A DNA stretch of 64,000 bases from Patagioenas fasciata (GCF_037038585.1 NC_092521.1:49217898-49281897), one strand, 5' to 3'. Shown: positions 42,101-50,904, counted from the stretch's first letter. Notes: generated by a model from the letters alone, not told the origin. Program-made: numbers and translations.

Positions 42101-45100
42101 TCTGCCACAAGTGAGATCATGCAGTCCTTGGATTCAAGGAAAACCTCTCAAACAGGAAACTTTAACAGTATGTAATTTTTGTGCATTATTTCTTAAATCT
42201 TGAGGTCAGAGGGCATACCGAAAATACTGCCCTCCTAGGTTTTGTTTGCGTACTTATTTTAAAGCTGTATATATTTGTCTTAGAAGAAGGAATCTCTGAA
42301 ATCTAATTCTGTGTATTTTAGCATTTAAACATGCAACAATGCTCGAAGCTAAAACTTCCAGTATTGTGGGTATATGAGACAGTGCATGGCTCACTTGTTT
42401 ATCATGTAGATAAATGACAGATTTGCATTAAATCCAGTTATGTTGAGAGTTAAGTTTTAAGAGGATCTACTGAGATTTAGCAAGTTTTCTCCTTTTGGAG
42501 GTTGTGGATGAATTGCTAGTTTTAAAATCATATGCTTACATTATGCTAAACATAACATAGGAAAAGAATGAAGTCTGGAGTTAAGGTCTATTTAGCACAC
42601 TATTCTAAATCTTTTAAGTAAAGAAATAAAATCTGACTTATTCTGGAAAATTTAAGTTAAGAAATACTAGAGGAAAGGGTTGAAGGGACTTACCTGCCAT
42701 AAGTTGTAAACTGAAACAACCTACTAGTCAATTTCTATTGTTCAACAGAACTAGATACTGAAGTTTCATTCTAATTTTATGAAATCTGTCACTGAATATT
42801 TAGAATTCAATTATAAAGAATTACCATGAATAAATAAAACCAAGTTTCATTTGTCAGATGAACACAGCACTTTCTAGGATGTAGTATCCTTGCTGAATTT
42901 AATATTTAACTGCTTTCTAATTTGCAAAAATAAATCAGCATCCCAGCCATTATTATCAATCTTTAAGGTCTTGTTCCACTGTAGAAAGCTGAAACTGCAT
43001 AGTTCAAGGTGATTTGAAGCCTGAAGAGACTGGGGAGAGCATATGGAGCTTTTCTTCTCCAGATCATCTTTTTCACTGTCTCATAGATGCAGAATTACTG
43101 AAAGATTTACCAACTGATATCATCTGAAAGTCCAGTGCCTGTAGCTAAAACTAGCCCTCTCTAGCACTGAATCGCGGTGTTGCTAAAACACATCTGTTTC
43201 TTCTGAGAGGGGAAAAAAAAAAAGTTGTTTCGTTGATTTGAAACAAAGCACTTCTAGAGAGTTGCAAGTCTTCCTTAACTGCCAGTTTTTAAGGGTTGGT
43301 GTTGAAAAAGCTAACTTAGGTCCGCTACAAAAGATCAATCTGAGTGTCAATGAAATACACAATACTGTCTCTCCCAAGGTGGGAAGGAATGGAGTTAATT
43401 TTGTTTGGAATTGTAGTAATGTGCAGCTTCCAATGGTAGACAGGCTGAGCCCCTGTGAGTAGTAACAAAAAGAGTTTGTATTGACAAAAGAACTCTTCCT
43501 TTTACAGCCAAAAAAGTCTGGAGCTAGGGTAGTGCTGTGTGTGGAGATTTTTGTTTGTTTTTTCCTGTTCTTTTCTGGGAAAGTTTAGATGGCCAGAGGA
43601 GTATGGAGTAGAGGGTGCTTTTTTTCACCCCACAATAGCATTTACCGGTTGTCACATCTCACATTTTATGCATGTAAACTTGCTTGCCTGACATCCTATT
43701 TATGGTTGCCTGCTGTGGTGTGAAACTGACTTTCTGGCAACACAGCGCTGCTGGTCTCTTCAAAAAGTCCAAATGCTAAATGCAGCTGATCATCTGTCTG
43801 CTCCTGGCACTGTAAAGTTCTGGAACTGGAGCAGCATATGGCAGGAGGAGAGTCTGCTTCCCTCAATCCTGAAAGTACTCATGTTTATGACTTGTCATTT
43901 CTTGCTGCTTTCTTTCCTGTCTTACGACCTTGTGTGGGGAACTACATGCACTGGTAGTAAGTAATGTTATAAATAAAGGTAAACATTTCTGTGGTTGGTG
44001 TACAGACCCTGTCAGCTAAGGTGCTTTCCAGGGTGAGAAGAGGGGCAGTGATCCACAGAATCGTTGAAAAAGACCTGATTGCACAGTAGAAATACTTCTT
44101 AGCCCTGCACAGTTGTAAAATTCAACACTTCTACTGTTCTTTTCTTTTTAACACCTTAAGCAATCTTTTTGTTTGTTTGTTTACATTGTAATGATCTCCA
44201 GGCCCTTCCCAGAGTGGTCCAGGACCTCAGTATCCCAATTATCCACAAGGACAAGGCCAGCAGTACGGGGGATACAGACCCACACAGCCTGGGCCACCAC
44301 AGCCACCACAGCAGAGGCCTTATGGATATGACCAGGTATTCTTTCATTGGATTAGAAAGTTGTGATTCTTTGACTCTCCTTTGATAATCTCAGTTTCTTG
44401 CAGACATTTAAAATAATGAATTTGAGGACATAGTCTCTCAGGTGTATATATACAGTTCTCATGGATTTTGTTCTTAAGTGAGTGACACAAAATCCTTTGT
44501 CTGGAGGTGTGATTAGACATTCTCTTCTGAGTTTGCAAAGTTTTAATGCAATTTGACAAAGTGAGGCCCTCCAAACAATATTTTTAGACCTTTAAAAATT
44601 AAGGTGATCTGTGTCATAGCCTCATGGTGAATGACTGATATGAAAGAGAAGGTTCCCAGGATCTCCAGGTAGATCATTCTTCATTACTGCTTTGAAATAA
44701 GAGTTGTTGAATTGATTTTCCACAAGTATAAGTCCAGTAATCCTCCTCTCTGGTTGCAGAAGCACCTCAAGTGTGCAGCTGAAGTCCTTTGAGTGTAGAG
44801 TTGTGTAGGGAGACATTGAAGCCTATTTTTGCACAGATTTTCTCTGAGCAGTATGAAGGAACACTGAACATGGGAAAGAAGTGACCTGAAAATCAGCTGC
44901 TTCTTGCCTATCACCGCTCAGATAAGTTTAAAACAAAGAAGCAAGAGCCACCAAAACTCTAGGCTGGACTTGTAGTGGAGGACTCCTCTAAAAAAAACTA
45001 TGTTCTAATTAAAGGATGAAATAGAGGTTTTATTCCTGTAGAAGGTACTGAACTGTAAAAAACTAACCATTGTGATATGAATTCACAGAATGTTAGGGAT

Positions 45101-46973
45101 TGGGAGGGACCTCGAAAGATCATCTAGTCCAGTCCCCCTGCAGGAGCAGGAACACCTAGATGAGGTTACACAGGAAGGCGTCCAGATGGGTTTTGAATGT
45201 CTCCAGAGAAGGGGACTCCACAACCTCCCCAGGCACCCTGTTCCAGTGCTCCGTTACCCTCACCATGAAGAAGTTTCTTCTCAAATTTAAATGGAACCTC
45301 CTGTGTTCCAGTTTGAACCCATTGCCCCTTGTCTTATCATTGGTTGTCACTGAGAAGAACCTGGCTCCATCCTCATGAGACTCACCCTTTACATATTTAT
45401 AAGCATTAATGAGGTCACCCCTCAGTCTCCTCTTCTCCAAGCTAAAGAGACCCAGCTCCCTCAGCCTTTCCTCACACGGGAGATGCTCCACTCCCTTAAT
45501 CACCTTTGTTGCCCTGCGCTGGACTCTCTCCAACAGTTCCCTGTCCTTCTTGAACTGAGGGGCCCAGAACTGGACACAATATTCCCGTTCAGAAATACAT
45601 ATATACGCTATAATCTTTATCAGCATAAATAAAATTGAGATTAACTAAATATACATTATGATCTAGTCGAGGTTCTGGTGTTTAAATAAAATCCTGATTT
45701 GTCAGCCGGTGGTCAGTTGAACTTTGAAGAACTTTCCCTTGGAAGTGAGAATAGCCACAATTGCCCACGTTTTTGAAGGAGAACAGTTGGTTTCCTTTCT
45801 ACAGAAATTAGAGAAGACAAGGAAGAAGGAACAAAGTCTAGTAGTTTAGAGACAAACAAAATGTTTACGCACTGAACTTACAGCTTCTGCCTGTAAATAA
45901 TAAGCTTGTGGAAAATGTAGGGTCAAGGAAACCTAATCTCAGTTTGCAGTTTCTTCCCACTTTCTTGCAGAAGAAGTGGATAACCTGCCTTGTACTTAGG
46001 CTTTACTCCTCCAGTTTGTGCAATCTATGTTCCACTGGGAAACTTAATTATAGGAGACCTCTCCACTCTTTCATATTAGCCGTTCCCATAGGAATTGCAC
46101 TGCCTAAGTTCTCAGCTGGCAACTGTTCTGAAATACTTCTTCCTGATTGATTGTCATATTACGATGGAAAAAACCCCTGACATTGCGACATAAAACTGGA
46201 ATTTAAAATACTTCCTTATCGAAATGGTGCTTAACATGGAATGGTGGTGGGCCTGCAGTTTGGAGCACGTTCACTTCGTAGCGCATGACTTGTTTCTGCA
46301 AGCCCTGAACCCTATGGTGAAGGATCATGGTAAGCACGTAGCATTGATACTTTCACCTCTGCCCTCCTCTGCATTCTGTCAAAAGAAAAAGAGAATATCA
46401 GTAACGGTAATAATTCTGTGTATTGGCTCTATGGAATAATTGATTCCCCTAGGATATGTTGACTAGTTCTTTATGTTCACCAGGGTGTGCCTTGTTTTTT
46501 GAGATTTGTGCGTCAGTGCATTCTGTGATGCTTGATATATGAATATTTTTAGGTATCTCTGAAAGCAGGTTAGTTTGCTAAATTGCTTTGAATTTAGATG
46601 ACCTTCTCTTTTGGAAATAATTTTCAAATTTTAGGTGAGAAGTAATTCCCATCTTTTATTTTTGGTGGTGCTCTGCAGATTTCACAGCAGTCTGTTGAAT
46701 TTAAAGACATATGATTTTGATCAAATTAGGCTAATGGCTTTAAATTGGTATTATCAGTCCTACATTAAAACACAAAGGACTTTTAGTGAGGTGAAACTCT
46801 GTACCACTTACTCGTATCAATTTTTATTTCACTCTTTGTTTCCATCTTTTAACATCATAGTTTATTTGGATGGTCTTCTGATTTCAGTTTTTCATACAGG
46901 AAAATATGCCTTGTGGTCTAATTACGTATTTTGAATTTCTTTTTAGGGTCAGTATGGAAATTATCAACAGTGA
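6083..46973 (+). CDS. SS18: SS18 (SYT), BAF chromatin-remodelling subunit; 11 coding exons, full length
   Basis: Joining 6083-6151, 9285-9361, 10630-10714, 24935-25088, 30515-30736, 37453-37620, 38325-38429, 40603-40695, 41423-41545, 44202-44335 and 46947-46973 gives 1257 nt: 418 residues and a TGA stop, the length of the long mammalian SS18 isoform. SS18 is a nuclear subunit of BAF (SWI/SNF) complexes. Its N-terminal SNH domain (about residues 15-75, exons 1-3) binds the BRG1/BRM ATPase. The remainder is a Met/Gly/Pro/Gln-rich segment and a QPGY repeat domain (from about residue 187) that activates transcription and condenses; it has no DNA-binding domain. All ten introns are GT-AG and every junction keeps frame. 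The start codon opens with Met-Ser-Val-Ala-Phe-Ala-Ala-Pro, as in the mammalian protein. No internal stop or frameshift is seen, so the gene looks intact. The paralogue SS18L1 (CREST) is less likely, because the match to SS18 is near-identical through the repeats. Confidence 0.97.
6152..9284 (+). other. SS18: SS18 intron 1 (3.1 kb)
   Basis: The first 500 bp are still CpG island with a second GC-box cluster. The rest is AT-rich with poly-pyrimidine tracts, for example near 8125-8170. No coding sequence, structured RNA or interspersed repeat was recognised. It ends in the acceptor ctttatcgtttcag at 9284. Confidence 0.85.
9285..9361 (+). CDS. SS18: SS18 coding exon 2 (residues 24-49), SNH domain core
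   Basis: It encodes the conserved helix beginning [10 protein letters not shown] and continuing through Asp-Tyr-Gln-Asn-Lys-Gly-Lys. The donor is CA|GTAAGA at 9362, which splits codon 49 (CA|A, Gln) with exon 3. Choosing the G one base later would give a stop codon, so the junction is unambiguous. Confidence 0.95.
9362..10629 (+). other. SS18: SS18 intron 2 (1.27 kb)
   Basis: AT-rich intron with no recognised repeat or gene. Its acceptor region is tttattttgatag, ending at 10629. Confidence 0.85.
10630..10714 (+). CDS. SS18: SS18 coding exon 3 (residues 49-77), end of SNH domain
   Basis: It encodes [17 protein letters not shown] and ends at the Leu-Leu-Pro-Ala stretch. It completes the SNH helical region that binds BRM/BRG1. 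The donor GTAAGT at 10715 is strong and in phase 0. Confidence 0.95.
11193..11282 (-). mobile_element. CR1 LINE 3' stub (90 bp)
   Basis: On the plus strand it starts with two tandem TCATAGAA units, the reverse complement of the CR1 terminal octamer. The diagnostic 'agggattggaagggacctcg' and 'atcatctagtcc' sequences follow. Similarity stops at 'cacctagatgag', about 90 bp in, so this is an extremely 5'-truncated insertion in the minus orientation. Confidence 0.9.
12391..12900 (+). mobile_element. CR1 LINE, 3' 510 bp, sense to SS18
   Basis: It spans the end of the CR1 reverse-transcriptase ORF and its 3'UTR. The readable parts run from 'catctggaatatt' through the Gln-Arg-Arg-Ala-Thr-type block to the 'gattggactggatgatc' 3' region, and it ends near 'aacattctgtgactgtg', a decayed octamer tail. 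Frameshifts break the frame: the region up to about 12440 and the part after 12650 read in different frames. It closely resembles the 16.1-kb and 45.1-kb copies, so the three belong to one subfamily. Confidence 0.92.
16078..16946 (+). mobile_element. CR1 LINE, 870 bp, sense to SS18, missing its extreme 3' end
   Basis: This is the longest CR1 copy in the window. It starts within the reverse-transcriptase ORF ('tatcagcaagtttgctgatg', the Phe-Ala-Asp-Asp block) and runs through the Lys-Cys-Arg-Val-Leu-His-Leu-Gly and Leu-Glu-Tyr-Cys-Val-Gln-Leu-Trp motifs to 'ggattggactagatg'. There it stops abruptly before the expected 3' tail. The ORF is split by a few indels and stops, so the element is dead. 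The sharp 3' loss suggests a secondary deletion. Confidence 0.92.
24935..25088 (+). CDS. SS18: SS18 coding exon 4 (residues 78-129)
   Basis: It encodes [12 protein letters not shown], a five-proline run (Gly-Pro-Pro-Pro-Pro-Pro-Arg) and a Met/Gln/Asn-rich tail. It begins in phase 0 and ends in phase 1, splitting a Gly codon G|GA at donor GTAAGT (25089). If intron 4 were retained, 27 further codons would be added before a stop at 25171-25173. Confidence 0.95.
25089..30514 (+). other. SS18: SS18 intron 4 (5.4 kb)
   Basis: AT-rich intron with no gene or clear interspersed repeat. A (TG)8 run at 29257-29272 leads into T/G-rich simple sequence to about 29335. A short imperfect tandem repeat of an 'aaaggtaagaac'-like unit lies at about 27655-27700. 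The acceptor is tttttctttctgaag. Confidence 0.8.
29257..29335. repeat. (TG)n microsatellite and T/G-rich simple sequence
   Basis: Eight TG units at 29257-29272 are followed by repeated TTTTG and TTTG units to about 29335, inside SS18 intron 4. Confidence 0.85.
30515..30736 (+). CDS. SS18: SS18 coding exon 5 (residues 129-203)
   Basis: This 222-nt symmetric phase 1-1 exon is the longest of the gene. It encodes Met/Asn/Gln/Ser-rich low-complexity sequence with repeated Asn-Met and Ser-Met dipeptides and a Gly-Asn-Tyr-Gly-Pro-Arg-Pro segment. It ends with CAA G before GTAAGT at 30737. The QPGY domain begins in its last third. Confidence 0.95.
30737..37452 (+). other. SS18: SS18 intron 5 (6.7 kb)
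   Basis: AT-rich intron with short T runs and no recognised gene, structured RNA or interspersed repeat. The acceptor is gatacttttacag. Confidence 0.8.
37453..37620 (+). CDS. SS18: SS18 coding exon 6 (residues 203-259)
   Basis: A 168-nt symmetric phase 1-1 exon. It encodes Gly-Pro-Met-Met-His-Gln-Gln followed by a Gln/Tyr/Gly/Met-rich part, ending in Tyr-Arg-Pro-Pro-Gln-Gln-Gly. The donor is G|GTAGGA at 37621. One position, Ala before Gly-Gly-Gln-His-Tyr, appears to be Gly in the human protein as I remember it. Confidence 0.95.
37621..38324 (+). other. SS18: SS18 intron 6 (0.7 kb)
   Basis: Short AT-rich intron with a TA-rich patch near 38130-38170. No repeat or gene was seen. The acceptor is ttgtggtttttcag. 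Confidence 0.85.
38325..38429 (+). CDS. SS18: SS18 coding exon 7 (residues 259-294)
   Basis: A 105-nt symmetric phase 1-1 exon. It encodes [16 protein letters not shown] and ends Gln-Tyr-Tyr-Pro-Asp-Gly. This is a tyrosine-rich part of the QPGY domain. The donor G|GTAATC at 38430 is weaker than those of exons 1-5. Confidence 0.95.
38430..40602 (+). other. SS18: SS18 intron 7 (2.2 kb)
   Basis: AT-rich intron with a 22-T tract at 40057-40078 and a pyrimidine-rich stretch at 40310-40335. It ends in a poor acceptor (gtcgaattgatgtag), in which the polypyrimidine tract is interrupted by purines just before the AG. No repeat or gene was recognised. Confidence 0.8.
40603..40695 (+). CDS. SS18: SS18 coding exon 8 (residues 294-325), alternatively spliced cassette
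   Basis: A 93-nt symmetric phase 1-1 exon encoding the 31-residue block His-Asn-Asp-Tyr-Gly-Tyr-Gln-Gln through Tyr-Tyr-Glu-Gly. It corresponds to the exon that distinguishes the 418- and 387-residue mammalian isoforms. Both splice sites look weak here (acceptor gaattgatgtag, donor G|GTATCT), which fits facultative skipping. Skipping keeps the frame. Confidence 0.93.
40696..41422 (+). other. SS18: SS18 intron 8 (0.7 kb)
   Basis: Short intron with a CA-rich start (cacacacatacgcacatac near 40711-40730) and T tracts near 40941 and 41111. The acceptor is gccatcatcttacag. No repeat or gene was recognised. Confidence 0.85.
41423..41545 (+). CDS. SS18: SS18 coding exon 9 (residues 325-366), Gln/Tyr/Pro/Gly repeats
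   Basis: A 123-nt symmetric phase 1-1 exon and the most repetitive coding part. It has Gly-Tyr-Pro, Gln-Gln-Gln and Tyr-Pro-Gly-Gln-Gln units in tandem (gly-tyr-pro-gly-gln-gln-gln-gly-tyr at its end). CAA and CAG codons are mixed, so the repeat is not a pure trinucleotide run. The donor is G|GTAAGA at 41546. Confidence 0.95.
41546..44201 (+). other. SS18: SS18 intron 9 (2.7 kb)
   Basis: AT-rich intron with a 19-A tract at 41763-41781. No gene or interspersed repeat was recognised; the A tract is not preceded by a processed coding copy. The acceptor is aatgatctccag. Confidence 0.8.
44202..44335 (+). CDS. SS18: SS18 coding exon 10 (residues 366-410)
   Basis: It starts in phase 1 and ends in phase 0 after CAG. 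It encodes [13 protein letters not shown], then a Gly/Gln/Pro run ending Arg-Pro-Tyr-Gly-Tyr-Asp-Gln. The end of this exon is the homologous position where human SS18 is joined to SSX in the t(X;18) synovial-sarcoma fusion. The donor is CAG|GTATTC. Confidence 0.95.
44336..46946 (+). other. SS18: SS18 intron 10 (2.6 kb), with an antisense CR1
   Basis: AT-rich intron interrupted by the CR1 copy at 45.08-45.59 kb. No other element was recognised. The acceptor is ttgaatttctttttag. Confidence 0.85.
45083..45585 (-). mobile_element. CR1 LINE, 3' 500 bp, antisense to SS18, frame still open
   Basis: The plus strand starts with 'tcacagaatgttagggattg', the reverse complement of the CR1 3' end, and continues through the conserved 3'UTR into the C-terminal reverse-transcriptase coding region. 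Read on the minus strand, the CR1-derived part is open with no stop. It includes Gln-Phe-Trp-Ala-Pro-Gln-Phe and Gln-Arg-Arg-Ala-Thr-Lys-Val-Ile. Its boundary with the unique intron is near 45585 ('attcc|cgttc'). It is 5'-truncated and cannot be autonomous. The open frame suggests a relatively recent insertion compared with the other CR1 copies here. Confidence 0.93.
46947..46973 (+). CDS. SS18: SS18 coding exon 11, last eight residues and stop
   Basis: It encodes Gly-Gln-Tyr-Gly-Asn-Tyr-Gln-Gln and TGA, the exact C-terminus of vertebrate SS18. The acceptor is aatttctttttag. These eight residues are the ones lost from the human SS18-SSX oncoprotein, so the fusion point corresponds to this intron. 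Confidence 0.95.
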   Translation, partial: GQYGNYQQ

Positions 46974-47506
46974 AAAAATACTCACATTCCGGTAGGCAAT
47001 ATCTGTTAGCAGCCATATTATCTCCTCAGCACTGTGGACATCTTCCTGAGATGAGAACCTCCCATTCCATCTAGCTTTTGGAAAAATCTCATGGCTGTTT
47101 TATGGTATACAGTCTTTATGGGTTAATTGTTAAAGACTGTAGATTCTCAGAAACTGATTTCACATCTCTACTCTAGATGGCAATATTGGACAGAAAATAT
47201 GTGACATAACAATGTGCAGCGAGTTAAGAACTGTGTGTCAAATAGACTGTTACAGACCGAAAGGTGCGAACAGCTTTGTATGTTTATGAAGGTTATGGGA
47301 ATTTAATATTTTTTCCACAGATTTTTTTTGTAGGGGGAAAGGGGAAATGCACACTTTTTACAGCAGCAATATTTTGTATATTATGTTTTTCATGTGGTGA
47401 ATATGCAAGACAGTACACTACTCACTGGGCAGGATGAGAAATCTACTGTTAAAAATGGGTAAAGGCATGATAAATGCTTGATTGTATAAGTCTCGAAATG
47501 GTGTAC

Positions 47507-47512
47507 AATAAA
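47507..47512 (+). terminator. SS18: Proximal poly(A) signal candidate, SS18
   Basis: A perfect AATAAA in 'gtgtacaataaagacagtg', 534 nt after the stop codon. It would give a short 3'UTR isoform. The downstream GU-rich element is weak. Confidence 0.55.
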
Positions 47513-48628
47513 GACAGTGAAAAAAGATGGAGAGCATCATACGTCACTGATAGGTTCATGTGCAAAAAATCCCAGTTATCTAAATGGGAACATAATTCAG
47601 GACAGTATAATAGAGTCTTGTGCAAAGATTAATTTTTTAAGCTTTCCAATTTTTCTGAGTGAAGCATTTTTGTAAAAATTATTTCTAACATAGTTTGACA
47701 ATTTTCTGCAACATTTTTTGGGTAACAAGATAAACGTTTGGGTTTTATTTCTCAAGTGTTTTGTCACAGCTTTGCATAAGCAAGCTGTAATCCCTCTTAT
47801 TAATTGCAATAACAAAGAAAATGACAAGTGTTAATTTTACTTGGCTTGAATATGCAAAGAACTTGGAAAAGAATATGGAGGACAGGACTGTATTGTATAA
47901 GTGTATTTTAACCTTTAGTTGAATAATTTGTATGTATCAAAATAGCCTAGAAGACTTTGTAAAGCCTATCTAAACTTCCCTAACTAGGAGTTAATATCTT
48001 TAGAAAGGGGGCATCTTTTTGTGTGTGTCCATTTTTCTTATTGGTTAACATGAGACCAAGGGATCTTTTATAACATCAAATGTAAAACCTGTTGGTGAGG
48101 TAAATGCCAAATTTTGTTTTGAACTGCATTCATGCTTCTAGTGTTGCATGTGAGATAGAGGCAGCACCTTGATCAATAGCATAGTACACAAAAATTTGGT
48201 TTTGACGATGTCCTGCAACTATATATCAGATAAATAAATTGATATTCTGATGTGCAGGAATATATGCATTCAGGAATTCCTGGCAACTTTCATAAAGGAC
48301 AAAACTTAAAATTGGCCCAGTAGTTTTTGTTTTGGTTTATTTTTTTTTTCAGTTGGCCATCATGTTTGTTGAGGGGGGAAAAATAAAAACAACTGGTGTT
48401 CATAATATATATGACATTATGTGTGGAAGACAAGATTTTAAATTTGCTCATAATTTTTAAAGGGAAAACACTTTTCTTAAAGTCAGTAGAAAATACACAT
48501 CAAGGTTTGAACAGATACGGCATGAGAAGCATTGTTATGAATGAAATGCTTGTAGGTTCTGTGCCAATTTTCCACCACTGTGTACTTCATTGGTATTTAA
48601 AACTGTACTCCATCAATTCTAACGGAAG

Positions 48629-48634
48629 AATAAA
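48629..48634 (+). terminator. SS18: Distal poly(A) signal candidate, SS18
   Basis: AATAAA followed within 10-30 nt by T-rich and TG-containing sequence, about 1.66 kb after the stop codon. This is the best overall match to a cleavage/polyadenylation site in the region. Confidence 0.55.
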
Positions 48635-48655
48635 TTATTTGTGATTTTAATTTTC

Positions 48656-50484
48656 TCATTTGTTTCTTTAAATTAGATCCCTATCACTCTGATGTCTCAT
48701 CTGGAGACTCTGCTGTGGGTTTTTATTTTATAGAAGTTTGGCCAGAATAACCAAAATGTATTTGCATTCTAGGACTTTATCAAAATTCTCTTGCCATAGC
48801 CAAGTTAATTAGAATTAACTGTTCAGTAATCAGCATGTTGTGTAGGCTGTTTGTTAGGAAATTCTTCCCCTGAAAATGAGGGTCCACGAGGCTATAATCA
48901 AGATGACTGAATTAGATAAATGAGTTGAGGAGGCAAAAATGTGTTGAACCCAACCTGGTGTAGATAAGTTATCTCATTTGAAATAAGCTCAACTGACATT
49001 AAGAAATAATTTGTCTTGCCAGCCCATCTTCTGTTGTCTTATTCTCCTTTTTAATGGAAACTAAAATTGCAGTTTTAATAAGCAGAATTTCCTCCAGGGT
49101 TTCCTTCCTAGAGACTACTGCATTTGCAAGGTTTAATTGTTTTATAACGGTCCTGTTTCGTAAAACTTTTTAATTGGTGGTGACAAAAATTACCTTATTC
49201 CTCTGATACTATGCCAGAAGAACAACTTGAGAGGAGATAGCTCCATGCACAAGTCTTTCTACTAAAATTACATATTAAAAAAAGAACCAGTTTTCCCTAA
49301 ATAAAAGAAGCAGGAATACGTGATGCAGGACCAGAATGAAAGAGCAAGATACAAGGTTCATTTTTGTAAGTGTTCTTTATTGAAATAAAATCCAACCAAT
49401 AGGAAACGAGTAAAAAAGGTGTTACTTTTGGCATTCCACGTGTAGAAAGCACGACCGAAGAGGGGGCTGACACAGCAAATCAAATATGTGAACAGAAATG
49501 ATACAAATGTTCAAAGAGTAAAGAATGAATTGACTTCTAGTTATCACAGCACTGTGATTGTTATTTTTTTTTCCCCCATTTTATTTTGCTTTTTCTTTTC
49601 AGGCTGTTTTATTTCCCTTTCTGCACTGTGAATGACTTGGAGAAGGGCAGAGCTGGCTCACTGTTTCAAATGAAATGGAATTCACAATGTTGGAACATAA
49701 GTAATCAAATGTAGGATAAATGTAATGCAGGATAAATGTAACTTCTTGCGAATAGTCCTGCTTTTGTTTTATGTCTAAAATTACTTTAAAATGTTTAAAA
49801 TAATTGATTTTTTGAGAAAATACTCCTGATTAAAGAGGGGAAAAGACTTCAGTGTAAAAATATTGTACTTCTACAGTTCTCACCACAGCGAATGCTGAAA
49901 CAACTTTAATGCTTTTTTTTTCTTTTAAAAATTATTTTTGAAGAAGCATGATCAGATCTTCAGATTCCAGAAAATGAGAGAGTACTTGAATTTTCAAAGT
50001 GACAATAAGTTGTTACATCAGCATGTGGAATTCAGCCAAAGGCCCTGAAGAAGTTTAAAAAGTGAGTACCTGGTTTTCCTAGATGGGCAACAGTTGCTGT
50101 ATCATAAAGTAGAAGCGTAAGGGTGAAATCCTATGGAATGAACCCAAACAAACCTTTTGAAATGAACAGGTAGCTGGATAAAGTAGTAACTTAAAAAAAA
50201 AAAAAAAAAAAGGAGAAAACAACAAAAGCCCCAGAACATTCAAACCTGCCCCTTAATCTATTAGAATTGTAAAACATCATAAAACAATCTGATGGAATTG
50301 ATCTTTATGTTTACAAAGACTGAAGTTCTCTGAGCAGCTGCTACTGTAAAAATAAAGTATGCAGTAAAGTGGACTGTGAAGGACTGGAAATTAGATAAGG
50401 TGTTGGGGGGGGAGAATAGGAATAAATGCTAAATAGAAAAAATTATGGAGATTGATAATAAATTATGGCAGAGCTCTATTGGAA
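48656..50484. other. Intergenic DNA between the SS18 3' end and the LTR
   Basis: AT-rich sequence without recognised genes or interspersed repeats. It contains a 13-bp duplicated word ('aggataaatgtaa' near 49710-49740) and a 19-A tract at 50193-50211. Confidence 0.6.
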
Positions 50485-50489
50485 CCACT
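50485..50489 (+). repeat. 5' target-site duplication of the solo LTR (CCACT)
   Basis: CCACT lies directly before the TGTGGC start of the LTR and is repeated exactly at 51549-51553 directly after its terminal ACA. A 5-bp duplication is the integration footprint. Confidence 0.85.
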
Positions 50490-50769
50490 TGTGGCAGGAT
50501 GCAAAACCCTTCTCTCTCCCCCCTCCTTCAGTATGGAAGGAATAGGCACATCTCCCTCTCTCTGCTGTTTGAGGCTGACAGCTTCTTTTGTTTGGCCCCA
50601 GAGCGCCCTGGCCAGGGCCATTAGGAGAAGGGAGTGCCAAGGTGCCAGTGAGCTGCTGGGCACCTGCAGCCAGTGTGGGGGATGTTTGGAGGCATCAGGG
50701 GCACCCCACAGCCAGTGTGGGGGTGCAGGGAAGCTTCTGGAATGGCTACAGTCAGGTCTGATCAGCCAG

Positions 50770-50776
50770 TATAAAA
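50770..50776 (+). promoter_or_regulatory. LTR TATA box
   Basis: TATAAAA in 'cagtataaaaacggg', 280 bp into the LTR. The start of R would be expected about 25-30 bp downstream, near 50797-50803. Confidence 0.7.
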
Positions 50777-50904
50777 ACGGGACTCTCGTCAAGACTCCAC
50801 CCATTGTTGCGGGTCTCTCGGAGCACGAGCAAGATGCTGCTGCTGAGAGCCCCCCCAGGATGGAGACTCCGCTTGCCTTGCCGCCACGGGTGTGAGTAAA
50901 ACTT

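Larger units (their letters stand above)
46974..48655 (+). other. SS18: SS18 3' untranslated region (probable extent)
   Basis: AT-rich sequence following the TGA with no splice-like break. Two AATAAA hexamers look usable: 47507-47512, and 48629-48634, which is followed by a T/GT-rich downstream element (ttatttgtgattttaatttt). Other AATAAA hexamers near 48229-48240 and at 48382-48387 have poorer context. The distal end is an inference. Confidence 0.6.

Noticed and set aside
45156-45626. 156-codon minus-strand frame as a gene
   Set aside because: All but its first residues are CR1 reverse-transcriptase end; the first residues come from adjoining intron sequence.
50193-50211. 19-A tract as the tail of a processed pseudogene or SINE
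   Set aside because: No coding copy, SINE body or flanking duplication is seen upstream of it. The same applies to the A tracts at 41763 and 59813.
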